Below, in pieces: positions 29,901-39,607 of a DNA stretch of 64,000 nt (within the stretch, counting starts at the first letter, position 1; each line of letters opens with the position of its first letter). The position numbers were made by a program, and so were the translations under genes. This DNA is from Prorocentrum cordatum. Lineage: Eukaryota > Sar > Dinophyceae > Prorocentrales > Prorocentraceae. Under the pieces are notes generated by a model. That model searched no databases, had not been told where the DNA came from, and was given only the letters and a program-made list of their open reading frames with translations. Location: positions 15,001 to 79,000 of the forward strand of contig CAUYUJ010017842.1 of NCBI GenBank assembly GCA_963575745.1, written 5' to 3'.

Positions 29901-32900
29901 TGTGTTGTCTGTGTCTGTGTCTGTGTCTGTGTCTGTGTCTGTGTCTGTGTCTGTGTCTGTGTCTGTGTGTGTGCGTGTGTGTGTGTGTGTGTGTGTGCGT
30001 GTGTGCGTCCATTTCCCCCTTCCCCCTGGCCTAGTAGATGGAGGCACGCCAGAGCCCAGATGGGGAGAGCGGAGAGCGCAGGGCTGGGCCGGAGGGTTGG
30101 GTGGTGAGTGGGCCGAGTGACAGAGTAACTCGGGGGGCGTCTGGCAGGAGTGCCGCGGGCCTGGTCTGAGTCTGATCACGGAGAACATAATGTAGAGGGT
30201 GGAATTGCGCGCCACATCAACATAGCAGGCATCGCCTTATTAGACGCTGTCCTGGTAATGAAGGCTATAGATGGGTAATAGCTGCGCCAACCCTTTCATT
30301 TCGGTCAGCAACACATCCAGTGGTTCCTTTAAGTGAAATGCGCAAGTGAGTCACTGCCCCCAAGTGTTCGTTTTGTGTTGCCCTTGTTATGAGTTATGTG
30401 ATTTGGGGCTGTGGCATTTCCGTGCTGTGTGCGCAATCGCCCTCCCTGCGTTTTACAATTTGCTACGCAGCGCCACCTGGCAAGGCCTTGGTAACGCGCA
30501 GGCCGCACAGGCGTAGGTTACTCCTTAAAGCACCGATGCCCCTTTTGGCAGCCCGCATCCAACCCAATGTTTTTGGAAGTCAGCGCCCAAGTAGTAGGCT
30601 TGCCTAAGGTGTCCCACTTGTTTTTTGAAAAAGAGCAATGGCAACATTGCCTGCTATATTCAGCGTGGCCCCGCCTTCCCCAGGGGTACTCAATTACGCC
30701 TTCCTTGGATTTCCTCGCCCCCCCCCCCCCAGTTCCTCCAATGCGGCCTTCCTTTGGTTCCTCGGGCCTCGGAGGTCCCCCATGGTCCCCTGGGTTCCCT
30801 CGGGGCTCTCCCAAAGGCAATGGCAAGCAATGCCAAACGATGGCAAGCAAGCAAACGAATGCCAAGCAACGCCAAGCAATGTCAAGCAATGCAGAAGCAA
30901 TGCAACGCAATACCAGGCAATGCAAAACAGCCAAAACAACGCCAAGCAACGCCAAGCAATGCAATCCCTAATTGCGGTTGCGTCGGGCCCCGACGTGTTC
31001 ATTGATACTGAATGTGGCCATCGCAGCCACCCGCTCCCCCCCCCCCCCCAACCTTTACACATTTTCGCCCCTCCCTCCCCCAGGGCCTCAGGGCCCCATC
31101 CCCTCCCTTCCAGTCCCCCCCCCCTTCCCCCCCCCCCATCCGCCCCCTTCCCCTCCCCTCCCCTCCCCCTTTGTCTCCCCTCTCCTTCTGTCCCCTTCCC
31201 TCCCCTCTCCTCTCCTCCCCTTCCTCCCTTCCACCCTTTCCCCTCGTCCCCGTTTCCCCCCATCCCCTCCCATCCCTCCGTCCCCCTCCCCTCCCCCTCC
31301 CGTTCCTTCTCCCCCCCCCTCTCCCCTCCCTATTTCCCCCCCCCCCCCCTCCCCCATTCGCCCCATTCCCCCCCCCCCTCGCCGGCAGCCCCCAAGCCCC
31401 CAAGGCAGCCCATGCACCAACGTCACAAAGGAGGAGCGGGCCCAGCCTCGCCGCGTGGCAGCGGGACGAGGTGACGGCGCTCAAGAAGCTGGGCTTGCAG
31501 AGCAACAACAGGCCATGGACCGGACAGCGCGGGGTGTGCCTCCGTGGGATGCAAGGCACTCTCCGCGAGAAGAGTGTACTTGACCTTGCGTATTATTTTG
31601 CTTCTCAGAAGAAAGGTGTGGCCATCGACGACCCTGCTCTGAAAGAAGGTTTGCTAGTTGATGTATCGCAGAGCATTTTCCGTTGCAATCTATCGTTTGG
31701 CAAACCCAGTGCCCACATAACAAACACTAAGCGTTATTCTTGACGCTTCGCGTAACCCCACCACGCACCAGCCCATCCAGCAATGATGCCCTGACGAGTT
31801 GCACCCATCACGGGAGTGGGGCATCATGCAAAGGAACGAAGGGCTGGGGAAGCCATCACGGCCCGAGGGAGGCAAGATTGAGGAGGAGGAGGAGGAGGAG
31901 TCGGGGGGGGAGGAGGAAGAGTCGGAGGTGGCGGAGAAGAATGAGGATGAGGAGGAGGAGGAGGAGGAGGATTAGGAGGAGGAGGAGGAGGAGGAGGAGG
32001 AGGAGGAGGAGGGGGAAGAGAACGTGGAGGAACGCGAAGAGGATGAGGAGGAGGAGGAAGGGGAGGGGGAGGGGGGAGGAGGGAGGAGGGAGGAGGAGGA
32101 ATAGGCGGGCGAGGAGGAGGAGGAGGAGAGGGAGCAGAAGGGTCAGAGGATGCCACTCGGAATCCATTCGGATGTCTCTTGGGAGTTTCTTGGAGGCCTC
32201 TAGGAATGTCTTGGGGGCTTCTTGGCGGGCTCCAGGACCTCTTGGACTCTTGGAGCGTCTTGCGTATCTCAGGGGGCCTCTTGATCTTGGCGCCTCTGGG
32301 GGTGGGTCGGGGTGGGGTGGAGTGGGTGGGTGGGGGGGGTGGGGAGGGGGTGGGGGTGGGGGCTCTTGTTGGGGCCTCCTGGGCGCCTCGCCCTCTTGGG
32401 GCGCTCTTGGAAGCGTCGGGGGCGCGTTTGGAGCCATCTTGGGTGACATCGATCAAAGAAGGGAGGAGCTTGCATTAGCTGCTTCGCCCCTCCGGAGCCC
32501 CAAAGAGCGCCCCTTGGGGCGCTCTTGGGGGCGCTGTCAGAGCGCTCTTGGGCGCACTTGGGGCCCGGGGCAGTCTTGGGGCTCTCTTGAGCTTCTATTG
32601 GGCTATCTTGGAGCCTCCTGAGGCCACGGAAGGCCATCAAAAGCGAAAAGGCGATATGGCAAAATTCACTGATTTCCTTGAAGTGTTTGAACGTGATTGG
32701 CCTCTTGGCGGCCTCCTGGGGAGGTTCCGTGGCCACTTGGGCCCGTCTTGGAGCGGTCTTGGGGCCTCTTGGAATATCTTGGGAGCCATCTTGAGTTATT
32801 GAGGCATCTTGGGTTATCTTGGGATCTTGGGCCATCTTGGAGGTCGTCTTGGGCTCTCTGAGGCCCTCTTGGAGTCTTGGAGTCTCGGAGCCATCTTGGG

Positions 32901-33399
32901 CCATTTTTGACGCTCCCATGGGTCGCGGCACACCCCGTCCAGGTCCAGGGCCTGAGGGGGAGGGTAAACGCAACCCCGAAGGGCAAGAGGGAGGGGTGGA
33001 AGAAGAAACGCTCTAAGCCACCTACGCCGTGAGGGCTGGTGGGATTCTTATAAGCATGATCGCATTTTGCTTGCCGGTGATGCGCTGGGCATCATGGGCT
33101 ATCCACCTGGAGCCCTCGATATGCTTGGGTCAGAGTCTGCTCGCCGTGACATTGTGGGAGAGAGCGTGGCGGCCCAATGCATGGGGATTGCCATGAACTG
33201 TTTGGTAGGATTGTTGAACGCACAAGGTTTGTACTCTAGGAGCTACGCTAGCTTTGTCAGGGATACGGAGCAGGCGCGGGCGCGCATGCTTGGCCAGGGC
33301 GCATCTGTGCAGTTGGGCCGTCAGCCAATCCCAGTCCCAGCGCAGGCCGAGGCCGAGCGCCATGCCCCCCCTCACAAAAGGCAGAGGGGGGAATCGTGA
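22120..33399 (+). CDS. DNA (cytosine-5) methyltransferase, at least five exons
   Basis: Proposed exons are 22120-22459, 22647-23256, 23592 to about 23757, about 31384-31741 and 33050-33399 (stop TGA), giving about 600 residues. The enzyme would transfer methyl from S-adenosylmethionine to C5 of cytosine in nuclear DNA. Exon 2 has motif I (ISLCCGMCSEA), motif IV with the catalytic Cys (VAGFPCQPFSG) and motif VI (VFENVLGF). The exon 2/3 join creates motif VIII, TASRSRIFISG. Exons 4 and 5 hold motifs IX/X (HDRILLAGDALGIMGYP and ESARRDIVGESVAAQCMG). The C terminus has PPHKRQR, a possible nuclear signal. Introns 1 (22460-22646) and 2 (23257-23591) are GA...AG. Intron 4 is an introner-like element. 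The start of exon 4 and any extra exons inside the 7.6-kb third intron are not resolved. The N-terminal 115 residues are acidic and unassigned. Family assignment is firm; activity is not shown. Confidence 0.82.
24483..24875. repeat. (CCT)n tract and (CA)n/(CAC)n tract
   Basis: Triplet CCT repeats (24483-24600) and a CA/CAC/AAC microsatellite (24725-24865) lie within the long third intron of the methyltransferase gene. A short unique stretch separates them. Confidence 0.9.
25040..26010 (+). pseudogene. frameshifted alanine-rich ORF relic inside the methyltransferase intron
   Basis: A protein-like frame starts near 25047 (SKTYVGFGRKRAAAVDAMAA, later VRPAATVVAAVSKREAEVRE and APARPPVLMLIRRAETTALH) and runs to about 25540. 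It continues in the next frame (DTEDIAIAAQIAAAFTGAFY, EKLRGSKNSYHAAATAALAA) to about 25795, and then in the third frame (LKPKKPRKFFKRHAKATPRL, CALCRSGEEAEVKKACKQIY, NSPKNWVLRFEG) to about 25980. The three blocks follow one another without gaps. This suggests a single ancestral protein of about 310 residues with two or more frameshifts, not separate exons. I do not recognise the family. Small indels from sequencing error would look the same. Confidence 0.5.
26690..26845. repeat. (CGT)n microsatellite
   Basis: CGT/CGTCGTTCGTCG triplets run for about 155 bases with short interruptions. All six frames are open across it, giving false Ser/Val/Arg or Asp/Thr-rich peptides. The flanks (26100-26690, 26850-27230) are GC-rich without a supported gene. 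Confidence 0.95.
27240..27835. repeat. degenerate CTACT pyrimidine-rich tract
   Basis: A loose repeat of CTACTCTA-type words with a poly-C run near 27566-27590 fills about 600 bases. A similar tract occurs at 50240-50735. No coding support. Confidence 0.85.
28460..28656. repeat. irregular GACCTGCGA / AGCTGAAAT repeat at the gap edge
   Basis: Words such as GACCTGCGA, AAGGTGAAAT and AGCTGAAAT recur roughly every 25-60 bases right up to the gap, which may explain why the assembly broke here. Confidence 0.7.
28657..28756. other. assembly gap (100 N)
   Basis: Exactly 100 undetermined bases, a conventional placeholder length, so the true size is unknown. It lies within the third intron of the methyltransferase gene. 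Frames drawn across it have no meaning. Confidence 1.
29450..30010. repeat. G-rich/(GGT)n, then (GTGCGT)n, (GT)n and (GTCTGT)n blocks
   Basis: GGGGTGGTGG-type sequence (29450-29708) is followed by three sharply bounded blocks: (GTGCGT)n at 29709-29828, (GT)n to about 29905, and (GTCTGT)n at 29909-29970. A final GT stretch follows. No coding meaning is assigned. Confidence 0.95.
30715..30970. repeat. GGTTCCTC repeats followed by (CAATGCCAAG)n decamers, copy 2
   Basis: Same composite as 20283-20565: GTTCCTC words, AATGCGGCCTTCC, then CAATGCCAAG decamers (about 30815-30965). It lies in the methyltransferase intron. Confidence 0.9.
31030..31385. repeat. C-rich pyrimidine tract before methyltransferase exon 4
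   Basis: CCCCTCCC/CCCCTTCC sequence for about 350 bases, ending close to the likely acceptor CTCGCCGGCAG or the AAGGCAG just after it. It could serve as an extended polypyrimidine tract. The frame of exon 4 happens to be open through it, so the exon start cannot be fixed from the frame. Confidence 0.85.
31742..33049 (+). mobile_element. introner-like element, complete copy C, acting as an intron in the methyltransferase
   Basis: This 1,308-base insert lies between ATTCTT at 31736-31741 and ATTCTT at 33044-33049. It has the same order of parts as copy B: left end GACGCTTCGCGTAACCCCAC, (GAG)n tract, CTTGG-rich blocks, ATCGATCAAAGAAGG, GGCCATCAAAAGCGAAAAGG, and right end GAGGGCTGGTGGG. An in-frame TGA lies at the first bases of the insert (31741-31743), so the exon cannot extend to the GTAAC inside it. 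Joining at the repeat reads NTKRYSYKHDRILLAGDAL in frame (phase 1) and rebuilds a conserved methyltransferase segment. Confidence 0.8.
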
Positions 33400-34041
33400 C
33401 GTGCTCTTGCGGCGGCGGCCAGGCAACCCGAGCTCCCCAGTGCAGGTCGCATTTTGCACTTGCAATAGAAGTTGCACGCTTGCCCCTTGCGTTTTCGAGT
33501 ATGGCCAAGGACAGGCTTGCTTCAATACATCTGGATATGACAGTGTTGAAACACAGAAAATGTGGCACTAGCAGACCCATGACCCAGGGATCTAGGGCCG
33601 TGAGTGAGTTATCTTATGTTTCAGCAACTATCTACCTACTAGGCTCTTTATGTCCTGGCGTCTAGACGTCCAGAGTCGATAGTATAGCTTGGATCTCGAC
33701 TATCACTCAGTGTTGTATCGGCAATGTGCAAAGCGTTTATCATTGAGTCTGGCGCGTGCACCCCATCCAGAGGAGAGTTGATATGTTTTGGATGTTATTC
33801 CTTGTTTCTGGAATCGTAAACGCTCGACTCTGCGCCCAGGTCCTGAGACCTGAGAGGAGGAGGAGAAGGAGTAGGAGGGGGAGGACCAGGAGGGAGGAGG
33901 AGGAGGAGGAGGAGGAGGAGGAGGAGGAGGAGGGAGGAGGACGAGGACAATCCACAGCCCTTTACCAGCCAGAGTGAACAAGTTTCGGGTCTCATCTCTG
34001 AGACTTACTGCTTCTACAAGCAAGCTTTCACTTGCGGTCTG
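33400..34041. other. intergenic spacer with a (GGA)n tract
   Basis: The spacer between the methyltransferase stop and the ATG of the next gene is only about 640 bases. It holds a GGA purine tract at 33842-33950 and otherwise unique sequence. No promoter motif can be named; dinoflagellate promoters usually lack TATA boxes. Confidence 0.6.
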
Positions 34042-37000
34042 ATGGAAGCCCCAGCAAGTGGACCTGAACAGGTGGCCAAGCGTCGCAGGGTCCAGGACGA
34101 TGCGGCTGCCCCGGGGTCTCCAGCAGCCAGCGGTTGTGTGGGTTTAACCGAAAGAATTGGCCTTTGCATCGTCAGGTCGTCAGGCCACCAGTCACCAGCC
34201 CCGGTGCCCAGGAGGTCCTAGGTCCTAGGTCTTAACGTCTAAGGCGTAGGCCCAAGGCTTGAAGGCTAGGCCTTAGGCATTAAAGGCATTGGGCCTTATT
34301 AGGCCCGAGGGGTTCGAAAGCCCAGTGGCGCAGGCCACATTCAACATGGGCTTGTCATGATATGTTGTTGCTTTTCTACATCGTTCTATTTCTCATTCCA
34401 ACCTCACATCACTTACGAAAACACCTAAAGACTTGGATACCTAAGCCTTAGACTTGGGCCCCTTAGGCATAGGCACCATGACGTCAAATAGTCATTGCTC
34501 GCACACGTACGCTAACATGTGCACAGCTGTTCTTGCTGGGTTATTTGTCTTCTGAGGTTACGGTGGCGCTGATGCCGAGGACGATGGCATCGCCAGCCGC
34601 ATTCGGGAGTGCGGGACATGCGGCCAGACATCTGACAAGGTGGAGTGGAACAGCTACATCAACAAGGGCGGCAGGAAGCAGGCAGTTGGTGAATGGTGCA
34701 AAGCATGCCCCGTCGGCGCCAAGGTAGGGCAGTATTGCATGCACGGCCACGAGATCCAGCAGAAAGCCCAGAAGGACCAGACGTTCGGCCAGGAGGTACG
34801 CGCAGCCGGGGCCAAGGCGTTGGCCCTCAAAATCCCCGTCACCGAGGCTTGGCCAGTGCAGGACGCGACAGAGGAGGAGGGGGTGAAAGTGGAGCTCAAG
34901 GAGTTCGGCAAATTGCTCGAAACCGACGAGGCGTTCATTTCGGAGTGCGGGTTCTCCCCCAAGGACAAGCAGCTGTCCATGACGACTCTCCCCGGCTACT
35001 TCGGCCAAAAGACGGGGTACCTCGTCGAGGACAAGACCAAGCCAGCACAAGTCGTGATGACTTCCAGCCTGGGCGTCCAGCTGAGGTCCTGGGCAGCCAT
35101 TCCAGGCCGCCAAGTCCGCAAGGACCAAGGCCGCGACGTGTTCGAGGACCGCGCCTGCGGCACCCGCCCCTTCTTCACGGACCACGCGGTGACCGCTTAC
35201 AGCCAGCACGACTTATCCGAATACGAGGCCCAGATCAAGCGCGAGCAGGACGACGCTGCCACAGCTGCGTTGCGACGATTGGATCCACAGGCAGCCCTTG
35301 AGGTCATTCTTCTCGTCCAATGCCAAATTTACAATGCCAATGTGTGTTCAAGTTGTATGTGTGAGGTAGCTTACAAACAAATGCGTCCGGAGTCCTGGTT
35401 TGGGGAATGTGGGCCTTTGTTTCGTGAGATTCTGTGCCCACTACCTGCTGTATGTTTGTTCAATGCGTCTGACGGGTTTGTTCGTCGCCCCTCCTGGGCT
35501 CCCAGCATCAAATCGATGGGGTTCGGGGTGCATCAGATCAACTCGGTCAGAGCTTATTATTCCATATTATTGAGGCTTCGCGTAAGCGTAACCCCACCAG
35601 CCCATCCAGCAACGATGCCCAGACGAATTGCGCTGATCAGGGAAGTCGGGCAACATGCAGAGGAACGAACGGCCAGGGCACGCCCCGAGGGACGGAGGAT
35701 GGAGGACGAGTCGGACGAGGAGTCGGAGGTGGAGAAGAAGGAGGAGGACGACGAGAACGAGGAGGAGGGGGAAGAGCGAAGAGGAAGGGAGAGGAGGAGG
35801 TGGAAGAGGAAGTGCATGAACACGAGGAGGGAGGAGGAGGAATAGGCGGAGGAGGATGAGGAACACGAGGAGGAGGATGGTGAGCAGCGGCCGCTCAGTT
35901 GGATTTCAGAGTCGCTTTGGATGTCTCTTGGGAGCTTCTTGGAGGCCTGTTGGAGCGTCTTGGGGGCGTCTTGGCGGTCCCGCGGGCCTCTTGGAACGTC
36001 TTGGGTGCCTCGGGCCTCGGGGAGCCTCTTGGGGCCTGGGGGTCTCTTGGGAGCCTCTTGGAGGCCTCTTGGGCTCTCTTGGGGCGCTCTTGGGAGCCTT
36101 GGGGGCGCTGTCATCTTGGAGGAGATCGATCCAGAAGGGTGGGGGTGTTCAATAAGCGTTGCCCCACTCGAGTGCCTAAAATCGTCTCTTGGCTTTTGGA
36201 GCGCTCGTGGAGCGCTGGGCTCTTGGGGCCGTCTTGGGGCATCTTGGTGGGCCTCTCTTTGGGCTCTTTGGGGCAATATTGGAGCCATCTTGAGGCCTCG
36301 GAAGGCCATCCGAAGCGAAAAGGCGCGAAGGCACACTTCACTGCTTTTCATTTGGTGCTTGAATGATTCTGGCATCTTGGGGGCCTCCGCCGTGGGAAAC
36401 TCCGTGGCCACTTGGAGCCATCTAGGATCCGTCTTGGGGCCTCTTGGAGCATCTGGGAAACCATCTTGGGATCTTGAGACATCTTGGGCTATCTTGAGCC
36501 ATCTTGGAGGTCATCTTGGGGGCTCTGAGGCCATCTTGGAGTCTTGGAGCCATCTGGGGCCATCTTGGACGCTCCAAACTACCAGCGAACCCCCCGTCCA
36601 TGTCCAGGGAAGGGGGAAAGGGGAGGGGTAAACCCGACGGGGGAGAGGGGGCGAGGGAAGAGGACACGCTCTAAACCACCTACGCCCAGAGGGCTGGTGG
36701 GACTCTTATCTCCAGGCAGTCTTAGGCTTCTGAGTCCAGTCTCAGAGGAGGAGGCAGAGGAGGAGGAGGAGGAGGAGGAGCGGGAGCAGGAGGAGAACGA
36801 GGAATAGGAGGACGACGACGACGACGACAAGGACGAGGAGGGCTTGAGGGGAGGGAGGAGGGCTTCAATACATGTTGACTTGATGCCCGGGAGGTCGAGG
36901 ACGATCACGACGACCTGGTGGAGGTCCTGGACACAGGCGTGGACATGAGCGAACCAGCGCCAGCAGCTGGCAGGGGGCGCGGGGGCGGACGGCGCGGTGG

Positions 37001-39573
37001 AAGGACCCGCGGTGGCCGCAGCCGCGGCGCCCCCAACAGCAGCAAGAGCAGTGCCGTGGGACGCCAGACGCAGCAGCAGCAGGCCCCGCTCCGGACGCCA
37101 ACAAAGTCCCTTGCGCAGCAGCTGGACTCGGGCAGCCCCACAGTGCCACCGTCCGACGCAGGGGCCGCGTCCGTTGTCTCCTCCTTGGAGAAGATGCAGA
37201 GCGCCGGCTCCGCCGACAAAGTCAGGAAGTACGTCGGTATCCTCAGCGACGCCCAAGGCATCATGGAGGGCAAGTCGGGGGGGATCACGACCAAAAGCGC
37301 GTTGTTCAACGCGAACAAGGTCCTGAAAGGTGCCACGCTCGACAGGGAATGGGGGGGCGGAGGGCCCGGGGATGGGAATGGGGGGGAGGGGAGGGGAGGA
37401 GAGGGGAGGGGGATGGACGGGGGAGTGGAGAGGAGGGGAGGGGAGGGGAAGGGAAAGGGGAGGAGAGGGAGTGGAGGGGAGCGGAGCGGAGAGGAGGGGC
37501 GGGGGGCCTGGGGGAGGGGTGGGAGGGGGGGGGAGGGGATGGGGGGGGGAGGGGGGGATGCCCAATGCATCATCCCCGTAAGGCCCTCGACTGAATAGAT
37601 TCCCACTGGAATTGAACTGCTGTCGAGCCCGGGGGGGCGAGGGGCGACAGGGCCTATTTCCATTGGGGGGCCATTGGGCCCATGTGGGCCCATGCCGTGC
37701 CCGGGGTTCCAAACCGAGATCGCCCAAGATACTTTACTTTTCAGTGGGGCGGCCTACGTAGTCCCCCCTCCCCTCGCCCGGCCCAGGCCGCCAGGGCCGG
37801 GGTCCAGGACCTGGGCCGCCCGGCCCTCCGCCCTCCCTCCCCCTCCCCCGCTGCCAGGGCCCTCCCCTCCCCTGCCTTGCCCTGTTCTTTCCTGCGCTGG
37901 CCCTGGCCCTTCACTCCCTTCCCCTTCCCCTCCTCTCCCCTCCCCCCCCGCCTCCCCCCCCCCCCGTCTATCCAGTCTATCCCCTCCCCTCCTCTCCCCA
38001 TCCCCTCCACTCCCCTCCCCATCCACCCTCCCCTCCTCCCCCTCCTTCCACGCTCTTCCCCTTCCCCTCCCTTCCCTTCTCTTTCCCCGTGCGTTTCCCC
38101 TCGCGATTCCCCCCCCACATTTCCCTCCCCGTTTCCCGTTTCCTATTTTCCATGTTCTTTTTCCCTTTCCCCTCCCCTCCCGTTCCTCTCCCACCCCCCC
38201 CCATTCCTCCCCTCCGCCCTCCTCCTCTCCCTTTCTCTTCGCTTTGCATCGCGGCTCCTAGGTTTGAAGGACAAGAACGGTGTCATCACCAACCCCGCCG
38301 CGTACCAGGAGCTGAGGAACGTCATCTATAAGGCCAGCAACGCCTACGAGGTCAGCGTGGACCGTTCGTTGATCATCCCCCTGATGGACCTGAAGGAGTC
38401 CATGTTGGCCCTCAGGAAGTTGAACGTGCAGATTCCACTGGCTGCGCTGGAGCAGATCTTCACGCGCAGGATCGCAGACGCCCGCGCGGAATCCAACTTC
38501 CAGCTGCTCGCCTACCTGCTCGACGCGAAGGACGCATCTATTCAGCCAGATTCGCAGGGTCAGAGGGTCAGAGAGGGGGCCAGGGCGTCGATGAGGGGGA
38601 AAGCCAGAGAGAGGCAGAGATGGGGGGGTGGCGCAACAAACAGCGACCATGAGGGCGGGGGGAACTCGACCGCACATTTCAATGCTGGGTTTTGTGTGCT
38701 GGTGGACAACACATATATGCACAAGCGAATGTATTAATACGTAAGGGTCCCAGGGTCTTCTGGCGATTACAATTGACATTCGTACCCCGCCCGCCATGCC
38801 ACTATATCGGAGTACCCTTTTGGTGAGAATATGATAATGCCAGGCGGCGCTTTAAATCATAGTTGGGGCAACATAAGAATGCGATACTATACAACAAACG
38901 TTGGCGGTGTTTGCAAAATGGGCCCAAGCTTTCATTTCTGTCACTGTGTAACAGCGACGTCAGGACCCGAGCCCAGGGTTCCAGATGGCGACTTGCGAGC
39001 GCCAGTGTTTGGGAACTTTGTGACATACCATCTATTTTACCTTGGAGCGGGAGGCGCCAAACATGTGTTGTATAATGCGAAACCAACCAAGAAATGAAAA
39101 CGTTTTAATTTTTCCTCAGTCGTCATTTTTGTTTATGGGGTCATCGTTACTAATTGTACTTTAAAGAATTTGAATTGTGAGGCGCGGCATAGCGCGGTGG
39201 CCGCAGTGCGTGAATAAATGTATGCATCATTGTTTCCACAACGTGACTTTGCGCATGGTTCCCCAACCAGTGTTTGCAGTAAGGGCCTAAAGGGTCCTAA
39301 TTGTTCTCGAAAAGACTAACTGGACGGGGGTGCCAGGGTTGCCGCCCCAGGGTCCCAGGGGCCACGGTGTCGCTGACTGCCGGACGTTGCCGCCTTGTTG
39401 CAACTGCTTGGCGTTGCCCATCCCCCGCCCCTCCCCCCCCCCCCTCCACCACCACCGCCACGCGCGCCACGCGCACACACCCACCCACCCACCCGCCCGC
39501 CCCACCCACCCACCCACCCACCCACCCACCCACCCACCCATACACACACACACGCACACACACACACACACAC

Positions 39574-39607
<34 letters not shown>

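Noticed and set aside
29131-30215. About 300-350-residue His/Thr- and Arg/Val-rich frames on both strands
   Set aside because: Pure translation of GT, GTGCGT and GGT repeats; no flanking coding signal.
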